Source: JAZTZP01 sp045637525
Lineage (GTDB): Bacteria; Bacillota; Clostridia; UBA1381
Direction: 5' to 3'
Length of the DNA stretch: 64,000 bases
Assembly: GCA_045637525.1 (NCBI GenBank)
Contig: JAZTZP010000070.1
Coordinates: 1 to 64,000 of the forward strand
Part shown: in pieces, positions 39,155 to 50,000 of the stretch
Layout: each line of letters starts with the position of its first letter
Numbering within the stretch: position 1 is the first letter of the stretch
Translations under genes and position numbers: made by a program
The notes under the pieces: model-generated
Databases searched by the model: none
What the model saw: only the letters and a program-made list of their open reading frames with translations
What the model was told of the DNA's origin: nothing

Positions 39155-41308
39155 ATGATTTACAGGGAAAAAGCAGCCGAGTTGCTTTCTAAAATGACGC
39201 TTGATGAAAAATTTCAGCAAATGAATATATTTATGCGTGTTGATGATACTTTTGAGAAACTGAAAAATGAAAATTCTCTTGAACCGCGCGGCTGTATATT
39301 TGCAGAGGGGAAGGGATTTTCTCCAAACCACTTTAATGCGATTCAGAAATATTTTGTGAACAAAACCCGTTTGGGAATTCCAATTCTTTTGGCAGGCGAA
39401 GGTATTCATGGTCTGATATACAAAGGAGCAACTGCGTTTCCTCAGTGTGCGGGACTGGGGGGAACCTTTGACCGTGAAATGATGAGCCAAGTGGCTGATG
39501 TAATCGGTTCCGAGGCTGCAGCATGCGGTACACGTCAACTGTATGCGCCCGATCTTGATATACCAAGAGATCCGAGATGGGGACGGACACAAGAGTGTTA
39601 TGGTGAAGATCCGTATCTTGTCGGCGAAATGGGAGTAAGATACGTAAAGGGAATACAGGACCATTCTGTTGCGGCGACATTAAAGCACTTTATCGCTCAT
39701 GCAGTTCCTGAAAACGGAATAAATCTTGCACCGGTACATATGGGCGAAAGAGAAATGCGTGAAATTATGCTCGAGCCGTTCAAAAAATGTATTGAAGCGG
39801 GAGCATTATCGGTCATGCCTGCATATAACGAGCTTGATGGTGAACCGATTCATTCATCACAAAAGCTGATGCGTAAGCTTCTTCGTGAGGAACTTAAATT
39901 TGACGGAATGACAATTTCAGATTACGGAGCAATTGAAATGCTACATACCTTCCACTATGTAGCAGAGGATAGGTTAAAAGCCGGGAAATTGGCTCTTGAA
40001 GCCGGAGTTGATATGGAAGCGCCCGAGCCTTTTGGTTATGGTGAGGAATTGAAGGAAGCGGTATTGAAGGGTGAATTTGATGAAAAATATATAGATGAAG
40101 CAGTTCTCAACATCCTTATTCTTAAATATCGTATAGGCTTATTTGATAATCCGTATATTGACGATGAAACGCTCAGCGGTTTGCATTCGGACGCTTCGTC
40201 AAAGCTTGCACTTAAGGCGGATGAGGAATCAATACTTCTTTTGAAGAATGATGGTATTTTACCTTTAGCGGAAGATAAAATCGGAAAAATTGCGGTAATT
40301 GGAAATAATGCGGAATATAGTTTTATGGGAGATTATATTGAAAGAAGTGATGCGTGTATTGATTTTTACAATGGTATGGTAAACCGTCTCGGAAAAGACA
40401 GAGTGCTCTGCGCGAGAGGATGTAATGCAGTTACCGGAACGGAAGAAATGATAAGCGAAGCTGTGGATAAGGCAAAGCAGGCTGATATTGTGTTTCTTGT
40501 TCTGGGAGATGGTGGAGCTGTAGGTGGAGGAGTCGGCGGAAATATTGAAAATATGCTGACTGAAATTACTTGCAGTGAGGGAGTCGATACACATGATTTG
40601 TCACTTCCGCCATCACAGCAACGGCTGTTTGATGCAATTTCAGCACTTGGGAAACCATGTGTTTTTGTAATGATGGCAGGTAGAACGTATGCACTTGAAA
40701 GAGAGGTATCAAAGGTAAATGCTTTTATGTTTTCATGGGGGGGCGGAGAACAGTGCGGTACTGCATTTGCCAATTTAATTTTCGGAGATGTGTCACCGTC
40801 GGCAAAGCTTTCGATTTCATTCCCGAAATCAACAGGTCACATTCCGTGCCACTATAACTATAAGGTTTCGGCAAGGGGAAGGTTTTATAAACAACCGGGA
40901 AGTGTTGAAAGTCCGGGACGTGATTATGTAATGTCTTCACCCGAGGCGTGGTTGCCTTTCGGATACGGACTTTCCTATACAAAGGTTGAGTATTCTGACT
41001 TGCGTGTGATACCACAAAATGACGGTACGGTAAAAATTAAAGTTGATGTAAAAAACAGCGGTAAATATGAGATAAATGAATCTGTGCTGGTTTTTGTTCG
41101 TACGATGTATGCACCGATTACTCCACTTGTGAAACGACTGAGGGCATTTGACAAAATAAAACTGGAACCAAATGAGAAAAAAACGGTTGAATTTATTTTG
41201 GATGATGAAGATTTTTCATATGTAGATATTGATTACAAAACAGTCAGACTGTCGGGTAAATACAAAATTATGGTAGACAGTCTTGAATGTGATTTTGATT
41301 TAAGATAA
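39155..41308 (+). CDS. beta-glycosidase, GH3
   Basis: A 717-aa intracellular GH3 enzyme of the beta-glucosidase/xylosidase type. The N-terminal barrel shows LLAGEGIHGLIYKGATAFPQ, LDIPRDPRWGRTQECYGEDP and the nucleophile Asp in MTISDYGAIEML (about 251). The alpha/beta sandwich follows (ILLLKNDGILPL; FVMMAGRTYAL), and a C-terminal fibronectin III-like domain (about 600-717). No signal peptide. An AAAGGGAG site precedes the ATG. It is divergent from GH42 and upstream of the ABC importer, which has its own promoter. The exact sugar specificity cannot be read. Confidence 0.95.
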   Translation: MIYREKAAELLSKMTLDEKFQQMNIFMRVDDTFEKLKNENSLEPRGCIFAEGKGFSPNHFNAIQKYFVNKTRLGIPILLAGEGIHGLIYKGATAFPQCAGLGGTFDREMMSQVADVIGSEAAACGTRQLYAPDLDIPRDPRWGRTQECYGEDPYLVGEMGVRYVKGIQDHSVAATLKHFIAHAVPENGINLAPVHMGEREMREIMLEPFKKCIEAGALSVMPAYNELDGEPIHSSQKLMRKLLREELKFDGMTISDYGAIEMLHTFHYVAEDRLKAGKLALEAGVDMEAPEPFGYGEELKEAVLKGEFDEKYIDEAVLNILILKYRIGLFDNPYIDDETLSGLHSDASSKLALKADEESILLLKNDGILPLAEDKIGKIAVIGNNAEYSFMGDYIERSDACIDFYNGMVNRLGKDRVLCARGCNAVTGTEEMISEAVDKAKQADIVFLVLGDGGAVGGGVGGNIENMLTEITCSEGVDTHDLSLPPSQQRLFDAISALGKPCVFVMMAGRTYALEREVSKVNAFMFSWGGGEQCGTAFANLIFGDVSPSAKLSISFPKSTGHIPCHYNYKVSARGRFYKQPGSVESPGRDYVMSSPEAWLPFGYGLSYTKVEYSDLRVIPQNDGTVKIKVDVKNSGKYEINESVLVFVRTMYAPITPLVKRLRAFDKIKLEPNEKKTVEFILDDEDFSYVDIDYKTVRLSGKYKIMVDSLECDFDLR

Positions 41309-41377
41309 TGGGAAACGGGCAAGTTAGTAAGTATACAGGGAGTTTGATTTTCGAAAGTAAAAGTTAAATTTTGCCTG

Positions 41378-41406
41378 TTGCAAGTGAAAAATACTTGTGG
41401 TATAAT
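41378..41406 (+). promoter_or_regulatory. promoter of the ABC importer operon
   Basis: TTGCAA (41378-41383) and TATAAT (41401-41406) with a 17-bp spacer, 70 bases before the binding-protein gene. Confidence 0.65.
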
Positions 41407-41475
41407 TAAATTGCAAAATAAATATTAGCCGACTTGCCTGAAAAAAAGGCAGAGGACGGCGGATAGGAGAATGTT

Positions 41476-43014
41476 ATGAATGTTAAATTGAAGAAAACGG
41501 TAAGCTTGTGTGCTGCTCTCGTATTAGCAATAAGTGCTGCGGGTTGCGGCAAGCAGAAAGATGCTGACAATCAGGCTCAGGAGCTTACATACTGGGTTGG
41601 ATTCGGAAACCAGGCGGTAACGGGTGTTACAAGCTTTGCGGAGCTTCCTGTTTATAAGGAAGTGCTGAACAAGACAGGAATTGATGTGGTGTTCAAGCAT
41701 CCGACAAACGGACAGTTGAATGAACAGCTTAATTTGCTTCTTGCATCTGGAGATCTGCCGGATATCATACAGTATTCTTTTTCTACCGATTACCCGGGAG
41801 GTGCTACAAAAGCAATAGAACAACAGTGTATTCAGGTTCTTGATTTAGATAAAGCACCAAATCTGAAGAAGTATCTTGAAGAGCATCCGGAAATAGACAA
41901 ACAAATAAAGACAGATAAGGGTGAGTATTATACATTCCCGTGTATATACGGTGATGACAATTTGCTCGTATATACCGGAATTATCACACGTAACGATATT
42001 TTGAAAAAAATAAACGCAGAAATACCTGAAACAATTGACGAATGGTACACTGTGCTGACAAAAGCGAAAAATGAACTTGGTCTTAAGTCACCTATTACAC
42101 TGGCGTATGGAAATCTGAACTTATTTGCACAGGCATATGGAATCTGCTCGGGTATGTACGTTGATAACGGTGTAATAAAATTTGGTGAATATGAGCCTGC
42201 GTATGCCGAGTTTGTAAAAACAATGGCTAAATGGTATGCAGAGGGACTTATTGACCAGAAAATTGCCGGTATGGATAATAAGATTATAAAGCAGAATATC
42301 ATTAACGGCGATACACTTGCGGCTGTTGGTAATATCGGCGGTGGAATCGGTGCGTGGACAACAGCTCTTGAGGGAACAGATGCTGAACTTCAACCAGCTC
42401 CATACCCTGTTCTTATTAAAGGTGAAAAACCATACGGTGGTCATCGCATTAACGAATATTCAGCATTTGGAAGTGCTTGTATCTCTACAAAATGTAAGGA
42501 TGTTGATGCGGCATATAAATTGCTTGACTTCGGATACAGTGAAGAAGGAAGAATGCTCTTTAATTTCGGAATTGAAGGCGAAAGCTACAATATGGTAGAC
42601 GGCTATCCTACATATACAGAGCTTATTACCAAAAACCCGGACGGAAAATCAATGTCTGATATGCTCGGAATATATGCTTGTCCGGATGGTGTATCTCCTA
42701 CAATAAAGGATGCACGTTACATGGAGCAGTTTGCAGCATTACCGGCACAGAAAAAAGCACTTGAACTCTGGATGGATACAAATGCAAAAGAACATTTATT
42801 GCCGCCTATATCTTTCACATCTGAAGAAAGCAGTGAAGTATCAAAGCTTGCAACAGAAATCAACAGTTATGTTGACCAGATGATTCTTAAATTTATAACA
42901 GGTGTTGAACCGATAGAGAATTTCAATCAATATATCGAAAACCTCAGAACAATCGGTATGGACAGACTGATACAATTATATCAGCAGGCATATGACAGAT
43001 ACCAGAAGAGATAA
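41476..43014 (+). CDS. sugar ABC transporter, extracellular solute-binding lipoprotein
   Basis: A 512-aa lipoprotein. The signal peptide ends in a lipobox (ISAAGC, Cys24). The mature part is a family 1 extracellular solute-binding protein of the large LipO/LplA-like type used for oligosaccharides (LNLLLASGDLPDII, VYKEVLNKTGIDVVFKHP). No ATPase is encoded in the locus; such systems share MsmK/UgpC-like ATPases from elsewhere. It is first in an operon with the two permeases (31-base gap). It would capture glycan fragments released by the secreted lyases. Confidence 0.93.
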   Translation: MNVKLKKTVSLCAALVLAISAAGCGKQKDADNQAQELTYWVGFGNQAVTGVTSFAELPVYKEVLNKTGIDVVFKHPTNGQLNEQLNLLLASGDLPDIIQYSFSTDYPGGATKAIEQQCIQVLDLDKAPNLKKYLEEHPEIDKQIKTDKGEYYTFPCIYGDDNLLVYTGIITRNDILKKINAEIPETIDEWYTVLTKAKNELGLKSPITLAYGNLNLFAQAYGICSGMYVDNGVIKFGEYEPAYAEFVKTMAKWYAEGLIDQKIAGMDNKIIKQNIINGDTLAAVGNIGGGIGAWTTALEGTDAELQPAPYPVLIKGEKPYGGHRINEYSAFGSACISTKCKDVDAAYKLLDFGYSEEGRMLFNFGIEGESYNMVDGYPTYTELITKNPDGKSMSDMLGIYACPDGVSPTIKDARYMEQFAALPAQKKALELWMDTNAKEHLLPPISFTSEESSEVSKLATEINSYVDQMILKFITGVEPIENFNQYIENLRTIGMDRLIQLYQQAYDRYQKR

Positions 43015-43045
43015 ATTTAATGATTTTAGAAAGGCAATGACATAA

Positions 43046-43987
43046 ATGAAAACATTAAATGCAACAAACATCAAACAAGGTTTCAGAACGCGTGTTTCAG
43101 ATGATTTCCGTAGAAATAAAGAACTTTACCTGATGCTTCTTCCGATATTGGCATTTTACATAATTTTTTGCTACGGGCCGATGTATGGTGCAATCATCGC
43201 ATTTAAGGATTTTTCTCCTATGGGTGGAATACTTGGCAGTCCGTGGGTAGGATTTAAGCATTTTACAGATTTTTTTACAGCACTCAATGCTAAAGAAAAA
43301 ATAATAAACACAGTACGTATCAGCGGAATGAGTATCTTGTTCGGATTCCCTGCACCGATTATTTTTGCTCTGGCACTTAATGAGCTTCGTAGCAAAAAGT
43401 TTTCAAATACTATAAAAACAGTATCATATCTGCCACATTTTATATCATTGGTAATTGTATGTGCTATGATAAAAATATTCGTATCACCTGATGGAATTAT
43501 CGGCAGTATATACGCAAATCTGACAGGTGACCGTTCGATTATGATTGACAATCCCAAAAATTTCGTGCCGATATTTGTAGCATCGGATATATGGCAGGAA
43601 CTCGGATGGAGTTCGATAATATATGTAGCTGCTATTTCGGGTATTGATGTTCAGCTTTATGAGGCGATTGAAATTGATGGTGGCGGAAGATGGAGAAAGC
43701 TTTGGAATGTAACACTTCCGGGAATAATGACAACAATAATTATTATGCTGATATTAAGACTTGGAAGCATTCTTTCGGTCGGATATGAAAAGATAATTCT
43801 TTTATACAATCCACTTAATTACAGCACCTCGGATGTTATTTCAAGTTATGTATACCGTAAAGGCTTGCAGGAGTTCAACTATAGTTTTTCAACAGCCGTT
43901 GGTTTGTTTAATTCAGCTGTAAACTTCTTGTTTTTGGTTATAGTAAATAAGATATCCAAAAAAGTAAGCGATATCGGTATTATGTAA
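43046..43987 (+). CDS. ABC sugar transporter permease (LplB-like)
   Basis: A 313-aa permease with about six helices. It opens with the cytosolic NKELYLMLLPILAFYIIFCYGPMYGAIIAFKDF segment (given here in part) typical of LplB proteins, and the EAA loop reads EAIEIDGGGRWRKLWNVTLP (about residues 208-227), the contact site for the ATPase. It forms a heterodimer with the permease 16 bases downstream. Confidence 0.93.
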   Translation: MKTLNATNIKQGFRTRVSDDFRRNKELYLMLLPILAFYIIFCYGPMYGAIIAFKDFSPMGGILGSPWVGFKHFTDFFTALNAKEKIINTVRISGMSILFGFPAPIIFALALNELRSKKFSNTIKTVSYLPHFISLVIVCAMIKIFVSPDGIIGSIYANLTGDRSIMIDNPKNFVPIFVASDIWQELGWSSIIYVAAISGIDVQLYEAIEIDGGGRWRKLWNVTLPGIMTTIIIMLILRLGSILSVGYEKIILLYNPLNYSTSDVISSYVYRKGLQEFNYSFSTAVGLFNSAVNFLFLVIVNKISKKVSDIGIM

Positions 43988-44003
43988 TTGAGGAGGTGAC
44001 GTA

Positions 44004-44876
44004 GTGAAAAAATTAACTTTACGCGAATTGTTATTCCAGATTGTATTGGTAACTATTATGCTGTTGATTGCAGTTGTTACGTTATATCCTATGTGGTTTG
44101 TATTTGTGGCATCTTTCAGTAATAATACCGAGGTTATTAAATCAGCGGGAATGATGTTCTGGTTTAAGGAGTTCACATTTGCGGCATACAAAGAGGTTTT
44201 GGGGTATCAGTCTATCTGGACGGGATATCGTAATACACTCTTCGTTGTGCTTGGTGGAACTTTATTAAGTATTATTCTTACTTCAATGGGAGGATATGTT
44301 CTTTCACGTAAAAATGTAATGTGGAAAAAACTTATATCAACACTCATAATTTTTACAATGTATTTTTCAGGCGGACTTATTCCGAGATATTTCCTGATAA
44401 AATCTCTGCATATTGAAAGTACATTGCTTGTGTTAATTCTTCCTGTTGCAATAAATACATATAACATGATAATTATGCGTTCTGCATTTGAAAGTGTGCC
44501 GCAAAGTCTGTACGAAGCTGCACAGATTGACGGGGCGGGGCATTTTGTAACTCTGTTTCAGATAATGCTTCCTGTAGTAAAGGCAACAATCGCAGTGCTT
44601 ATACTTTATTATGCAGTAGGATACTGGAACGCATGGTTTGATGCAATGATATTTATAAATGAACGAACAAAACAGCCATTACAGCTTATTCTGAGAGAAA
44701 TTGTTCTCTATAATACAACATCTGATAGTGTAACGAACGCAATAGACAGAGCTGAAATTGGAGAAACGGTGCAGTATGCTACAATTATTGTTGCAACATT
44801 GCCGATACTCGTTCTTTATCCTTTCCTTCAAAAGTATTTCACAAAAGGCGTTATGATTGGAGCGGTGAAAGGATAA
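44004..44876 (+). CDS. ABC sugar transporter permease (YtcP-like)
   Basis: A 290-aa permease with six predicted helices. The EAA loop is YEAAQIDGAGHFVTLFQIML (about 169-188), and the end (YPFLQKYFTKGVMIGAVKG) is the family-standard C-terminus. The start is GTG 44004 behind GAGGAGGTGA. It is the partner of the preceding permease; the regulator gene begins two bases after its stop. Confidence 0.93.
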   Translation: MKKLTLRELLFQIVLVTIMLLIAVVTLYPMWFVFVASFSNNTEVIKSAGMMFWFKEFTFAAYKEVLGYQSIWTGYRNTLFVVLGGTLLSIILTSMGGYVLSRKNVMWKKLISTLIIFTMYFSGGLIPRYFLIKSLHIESTLLVLILPVAINTYNMIIMRSAFESVPQSLYEAAQIDGAGHFVTLFQIMLPVVKATIAVLILYYAVGYWNAWFDAMIFINERTKQPLQLILREIVLYNTTSDSVTNAIDRAEIGETVQYATIIVATLPILVLYPFLQKYFTKGVMIGAVKG

Positions 44877-44877
44877 T

Positions 44878-47040
44878 ATGACAACTAATAATAAACGAAC
44901 AATTTTTTATTCGTGGGTAAGCTCTTACGTATGTATCAGCCTTGTGTTGGTCATTATATATACTCCAATTATGTTTGTGTTTAAAGATAAAATAATCAGG
45001 CAGAATTCGGATTTGAATAAATATATGCTTTCCGAGCTGGCTTATGTATTTGATTCATATATTGACCAGCTGCATAAAAGTACATTAAGTGTACTTCATG
45101 GTGATTTTATTGATAAGTATGAAAATATTGGTTTGAATCAGTATTCGGCATATGAGAACAAGAATTATTTGCTGAATATATTACATAGTAATCCTGATGT
45201 GGAAAATGTAGCAATTTATTTTACTGACGATGATTATATCGTAAATCAGAACGGTATATTTGATGCAAACGAGTATTATAATATTTATTACGAAAAGGAT
45301 GCTGAAAGCTTCAGAGGCTGGAAAGAGATGCTTTTCGGTGACAACAATATGTTTTTGTTTGACTGTGCTGTTGGAAAAAAGCTTGTGTATAAGGTTGATA
45401 TGTCGAAATTCTTAGTAAACAAAAAGAAAAACTGTATTGTTTTTTCTGAAATCAATGAATTGTCGTTTCAGGTTAAAATTCAGGACTTGTATAACAAAAC
45501 GCAGAATAACATTATAGTTACTGACAATATTACTCAAAACAGTATCTCATACAACTATGATGAGGATTCGCAATATATTTTCTTTGACCGGCCGGGGGCT
45601 GATCCAAGCCTGAATTACAGTCTTGCAATAAAGAAAGACAGGTATTTCTTATCATTAAGTATATTACGTATGATGTATATTTGCATTTTGTTTGGATTTG
45701 TGATTTCATGTATGCTTGCATGGTATTTTGCAAGAAAGCATTATAAGCCTATAAAAAAGCTTTTATCGAATTACATAGAAAATACCGATGTGAAAAATGC
45801 AAATGAGTTTGAATTTATTGAGATGTCAATAAAAGATATTAATAACAGACTCAGGAAATCTGAACGTGACAATCTGATGTTGAATTTTCTCAACGATGTA
45901 TATTCCGAAGAGGATATACTAAAAATTTCGGAATATTATGATATGTTTGTGTATGAAAAATACGTGGTTGCTATGATAATACCAAATCATGAAGGCATAG
46001 CTATGCTGAAAAATAACCAATATACTCAAAATGATATTCGTGTGATTTTCATCAATATAATTGAGGAGCTCTTAAATGAAAAGTATCCATCAGTTGTAAT
46101 TGAAATAAACAGAATGTTTTGTTGTGTGATTAATTTATCAGATGCGGATAATTTTTCAGAAAATATTGATGGACTGAAAAAATTATTCAAAAATTCACAG
46201 GAAATTATATTGAAGTATTTTGGCGTGGAGTTTAATGTTGCAATCGGAAGCATATTTGACGGATATGAAGGAATCGGAATGTCTTTTGGTCAGGCTATGG
46301 CGATGACAAAGCTTTTGAGAAAATCATCTGTCAATAAAGTGATTTTCTATTCTGATATCAGTCAGAATAATATCGAAGTTCTTTCATTTAAGATGAAAAT
46401 ACTTGATGCAATGAAAAAGAGAAATATCGAGGAATGCTGTAATTATTACAATTTGTTTGTAGATAAAGCAACAGAAGAATGTGCATCTATGGAAAGAATT
46501 TTACTCGGAACGATTGAAATCATGACTGCTATGCCATATGTTGTTTTACCTGCTAACAATATTGATAAAATCGAAAAATATGATTATACAAAAACAATAT
46601 CACATTGTGAAACTGTTGAAGCGCTAAAAAAGGAGATATTTGAATATATTATGCGACTGAGTAAAGAAGAAGCTAATTTTGATGTTGGAAAAAAGGAGGT
46701 GGAGATATGTGAGTTCATAAAGCAGAATTACGCAGATCAGGATTTAAATGTAAACAAAATAAGCGATGTGTTTTCTCTTCATCCGGTGTATCTGTCGAGA
46801 ATGTTTAAAGAAAAAATCGGACAGACACCGAGTGACTATATTACAAAAATACGTATGGACGAGGCGTGCAAGTTGTTGGCAACAACCGCTTATGATGTAA
46901 AGGTAATTGCTGAACGTGTCGGTTATTTAAGCGCACAAACCTTTTCAAGAGCATTTAAAAAAACAATTGGTTTGACTCCTGGAAATTACAGAACAAAGTT
47001 TCAGACAATAATTTCACAGGATGAAAATAAAACAAATTAA
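44878..47040 (+). CDS. membrane-anchored AraC-family regulator
   Basis: A 720-aa protein. A transmembrane helix at about 12-32 and a second at about 260-285 frame an extracellular sensor domain of some 225 residues (dCache-like in length). After a HAMP-like linker (RKHYKPIKKLLSNYIEN) comes a cytoplasmic domain and, at about 610-712, an AraC HTH with both helices: LNVNKISDVFSLHPVYLSRMF and VIAERVGYLSAQTFSRAFKK. Such YesN/YesM-like fused regulators sense sugars outside the cell and activate nearby polysaccharide genes. It is co-transcribed with the permeases (AAAGGATAAT upstream). Confidence 0.93.
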   Translation: MTTNNKRTIFYSWVSSYVCISLVLVIIYTPIMFVFKDKIIRQNSDLNKYMLSELAYVFDSYIDQLHKSTLSVLHGDFIDKYENIGLNQYSAYENKNYLLNILHSNPDVENVAIYFTDDDYIVNQNGIFDANEYYNIYYEKDAESFRGWKEMLFGDNNMFLFDCAVGKKLVYKVDMSKFLVNKKKNCIVFSEINELSFQVKIQDLYNKTQNNIIVTDNITQNSISYNYDEDSQYIFFDRPGADPSLNYSLAIKKDRYFLSLSILRMMYICILFGFVISCMLAWYFARKHYKPIKKLLSNYIENTDVKNANEFEFIEMSIKDINNRLRKSERDNLMLNFLNDVYSEEDILKISEYYDMFVYEKYVVAMIIPNHEGIAMLKNNQYTQNDIRVIFINIIEELLNEKYPSVVIEINRMFCCVINLSDADNFSENIDGLKKLFKNSQEIILKYFGVEFNVAIGSIFDGYEGIGMSFGQAMAMTKLLRKSSVNKVIFYSDISQNNIEVLSFKMKILDAMKKRNIEECCNYYNLFVDKATEECASMERILLGTIEIMTAMPYVVLPANNIDKIEKYDYTKTISHCETVEALKKEIFEYIMRLSKEEANFDVGKKEVEICEFIKQNYADQDLNVNKISDVFSLHPVYLSRMFKEKIGQTPSDYITKIRMDEACKLLATTAYDVKVIAERVGYLSAQTFSRAFKKTIGLTPGNYRTKFQTIISQDENKTN

Positions 47041-47057
47041 GAAAGGAAATAATTATT

Positions 47058-50000
47058 ATGAACAGTAAGTTTAAAAAGATTATGGCAGGGTGTATTATTG
47101 CTACAATGTTGCCGATAACGAATTCTATGGCTGCTGGCACCACAGACAGTTTTTCGGAAGATTTCGAATCGGTAACGACAAGTACACTTAACTGGACAAA
47201 GTCCGACTGGATTTCATGGGAACCAAACGTATTCCAGACACTTGTTGAAGAGGGTAAATTTGGTAAATCAAATTCAGATTCGGCATTGGTGGTTAAAACA
47301 GTTCCCGGAGGACGTGCCGGAAAAGATTACGGAGTATCAAAAACTATTGATCTTCGTGATTTGAAAGCAGGAGAGAAAATTCATGTTTCTTACGAGTATC
47401 TGTCAAGTGATTTCAATGGCTATAAGTCAGCATACATAACATTGAAATCAGATACAGGTGAAGTAAAGGAATTTACATCTTTAAACTATAGTAAGCGTTG
47501 GAAAGACCAACAGGGAGCAAGCTATTTCTGGCAGGTAGAACAAAAGTATGACAGCTGGGCTATTGCAATGAATAAATGGTACAAGTTTGACTATTTCATT
47601 GATCCGTCAGATAACAGCGTAGACATCTACAGAGACGGTACAAAGCTTGGAAGTGCAACTATTGAATTTGCAAACGGCGGTAAGGTTAGTGCTATGACAG
47701 GAATCAGTTTCCGGAATAACCAACCTACTACAACTATCGGAACACATTTTGCAGTTGATAATATCAATGTAGAGTATGTGTCTTCAGAAGTTGCACCGGA
47801 GATTTCACCGAGTTCTTCATTTATCGACTTTGAAATGTATAAGCCGAACACAGGTGCAACAGAGAGAAAACCGTTTTATGATTACTATGATGGATGTGAT
47901 AAGGTATCAAACCTTTCAGCAAATTATACTCAGTCAAATGGTAATGAAGTTGTATATTATGCAATGGAAGATGGTATTTTCGGTAAGAGTGGAAAGGCAC
48001 TTCATATGCACAATAATCTTGGTGTAAGCCAGGGCCATGCATATGTCCAGACGCCGGAAATAGCAGGTCTTGCAAGTGGAGATAAGGCTCTTATCAGCTA
48101 TGAAATAGCAGTAGATCCGAATAATACTTACGCACAGACTTTTGCGGCAAGATTAAATACAAGTAAGGGTTCAAAGGGCGAATATGAGCTTGTAAAGCTT
48201 AATGTAAAAAATAATGCTCTTGCAATCTGTAAGCAATGGGTAGCTGACCTTAAGGGCGGAAGATGGTACAAGATAGACCTTGTTATTGATAACAAAACTG
48301 CAAAGGTGACAGCTTTCTTGAACGGAAGAAAAGTTCTTGACGGAGTTCAGCCTGATTCGTGGGGATTAGCTTCAGATGAATATATTACTTCAGTTCATAC
48401 ATGCAGATTCCAGTATTATCCGAATGCCAACAATAAGGGTGGAGTATATTATGATAATATAATATTGAAGAATATCAAAGATACTGCACCGGCTAATCTT
48501 GATGCAACTCTTACAGTTAATGAATCTGTAGGTGATGTGGCTTTTGATAATGTAACAGTATTTGAAGGAACAGATGTATCAACATTCCTGGCAAATTCGA
48601 GTGCAAACGGTGGTGCAATAGCGGTAGCAAATTCTGACGGAACAGTAATTGACAGCGGTCTTGTTACAGCAGGTTCAAAGATTTTAGTTACAGGTGCTTA
48701 TGGTGAACCTGCGGTATATGACGTTTTTGAAAAAGAAGCACTTCCGGTTGGTCCTTTCGCATTTACAGAAGATTTTGAAGCTGTAACAACAGGCACACTT
48801 GACTGGAGAAAAACCGGAAGACTTGTTGATGACCCGAACTTTACTGCGCGTGTTGCGGGCGGTGAATATGGTAAAGCAAACTCTGATTCGGCATTAGTTG
48901 TAGAAGAGAAGGCAGGCGGTGCTAATAAAGCATTCGGAATTGAAAAAGATATAAGTCTTCGTAATATGGTGTCAGGTGAGAAGCTTCATGTTTCTTTTGA
49001 GTATCTGGTAAGTGATTTTGCCGGTTGGAAAGGAATAGGAATCACATTAACATCAAATAATGGCGGAAGCCGTGATTTCCATCCGATTTTCTTCTCACAC
49101 CGTAAAAATGAAAATATCAGCTATTTTGGTTATGACGGTAACTGGACAGGTATTGCAGGCTATGATTATGCAGATGGTAATACATTGCTGAATCATTGGT
49201 ATAAGTATGACTTCTTTATTGACCCTGCAGGCAGTGTTGATATATACAGAGATGGTACTTTTCTTGGAACCAAATCATTTGCATTTGCAGATGGAGGAAC
49301 TGTAAAGGGAATAACAAAGTTTGCAGTTATTAACTCCAGCAATTATTACACAAGCAGCGGAACACATCATGCAGTTGACAATATTAATGTAGAATATGTG
49401 TCATCAGTAAAAGCACCGTCTGCTCCTAACAAATGCACATTTAATGATTTTGAGATGCTTAACGCAAATACAAATTCAGCAAATAGTAAGCCGTTTACAG
49501 ATGTTTATTTCTGGGATGCATGGCCAATATCTCTGAGCGCAGGAAACTATGTTAAAGATGGTGCATTAATCTATCAGATGGAACAGAATGTTTTCGGAAA
49601 ATCCGGACAATCTTTACATATGTTCGATAAAACAGCAACAAGCGGACACGCATTCGTACAGTCAAGGGAAATATCCTTAAATAGCGGTGACAAAGCGCTT
49701 ATCAGCTATGAAATAGCTATTGATCCAGATAACACTTGTGCACAGTCATTTGCGGCAAGATTAAATACAAGTACAGGTTCAAAAGGCGAAGCTGAAATTG
49801 TAAAGCTTAATGTTAAAAATAACGCTTTGGCTATTTGTGGAACTTGGGTAGCTGATCTTAAAGGTGGCAGATGGTACAAAATAGACCTTGTGATTGATAG
49901 CACAACTGCCAAAGTAACAGCTTACTTAAACGGAAGAAAGGTAATTGACGGAGTTCAGCCTAATTCGTGGGGATTAGCTTCAGGCGAATATATTACTTCG

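Noticed and set aside
39026..39664. Minus-strand open frame of about 210 codons over the GH3 start
   Set aside because: It is antisense to conserved GH3 motifs and composed of residues typical of shadow frames.
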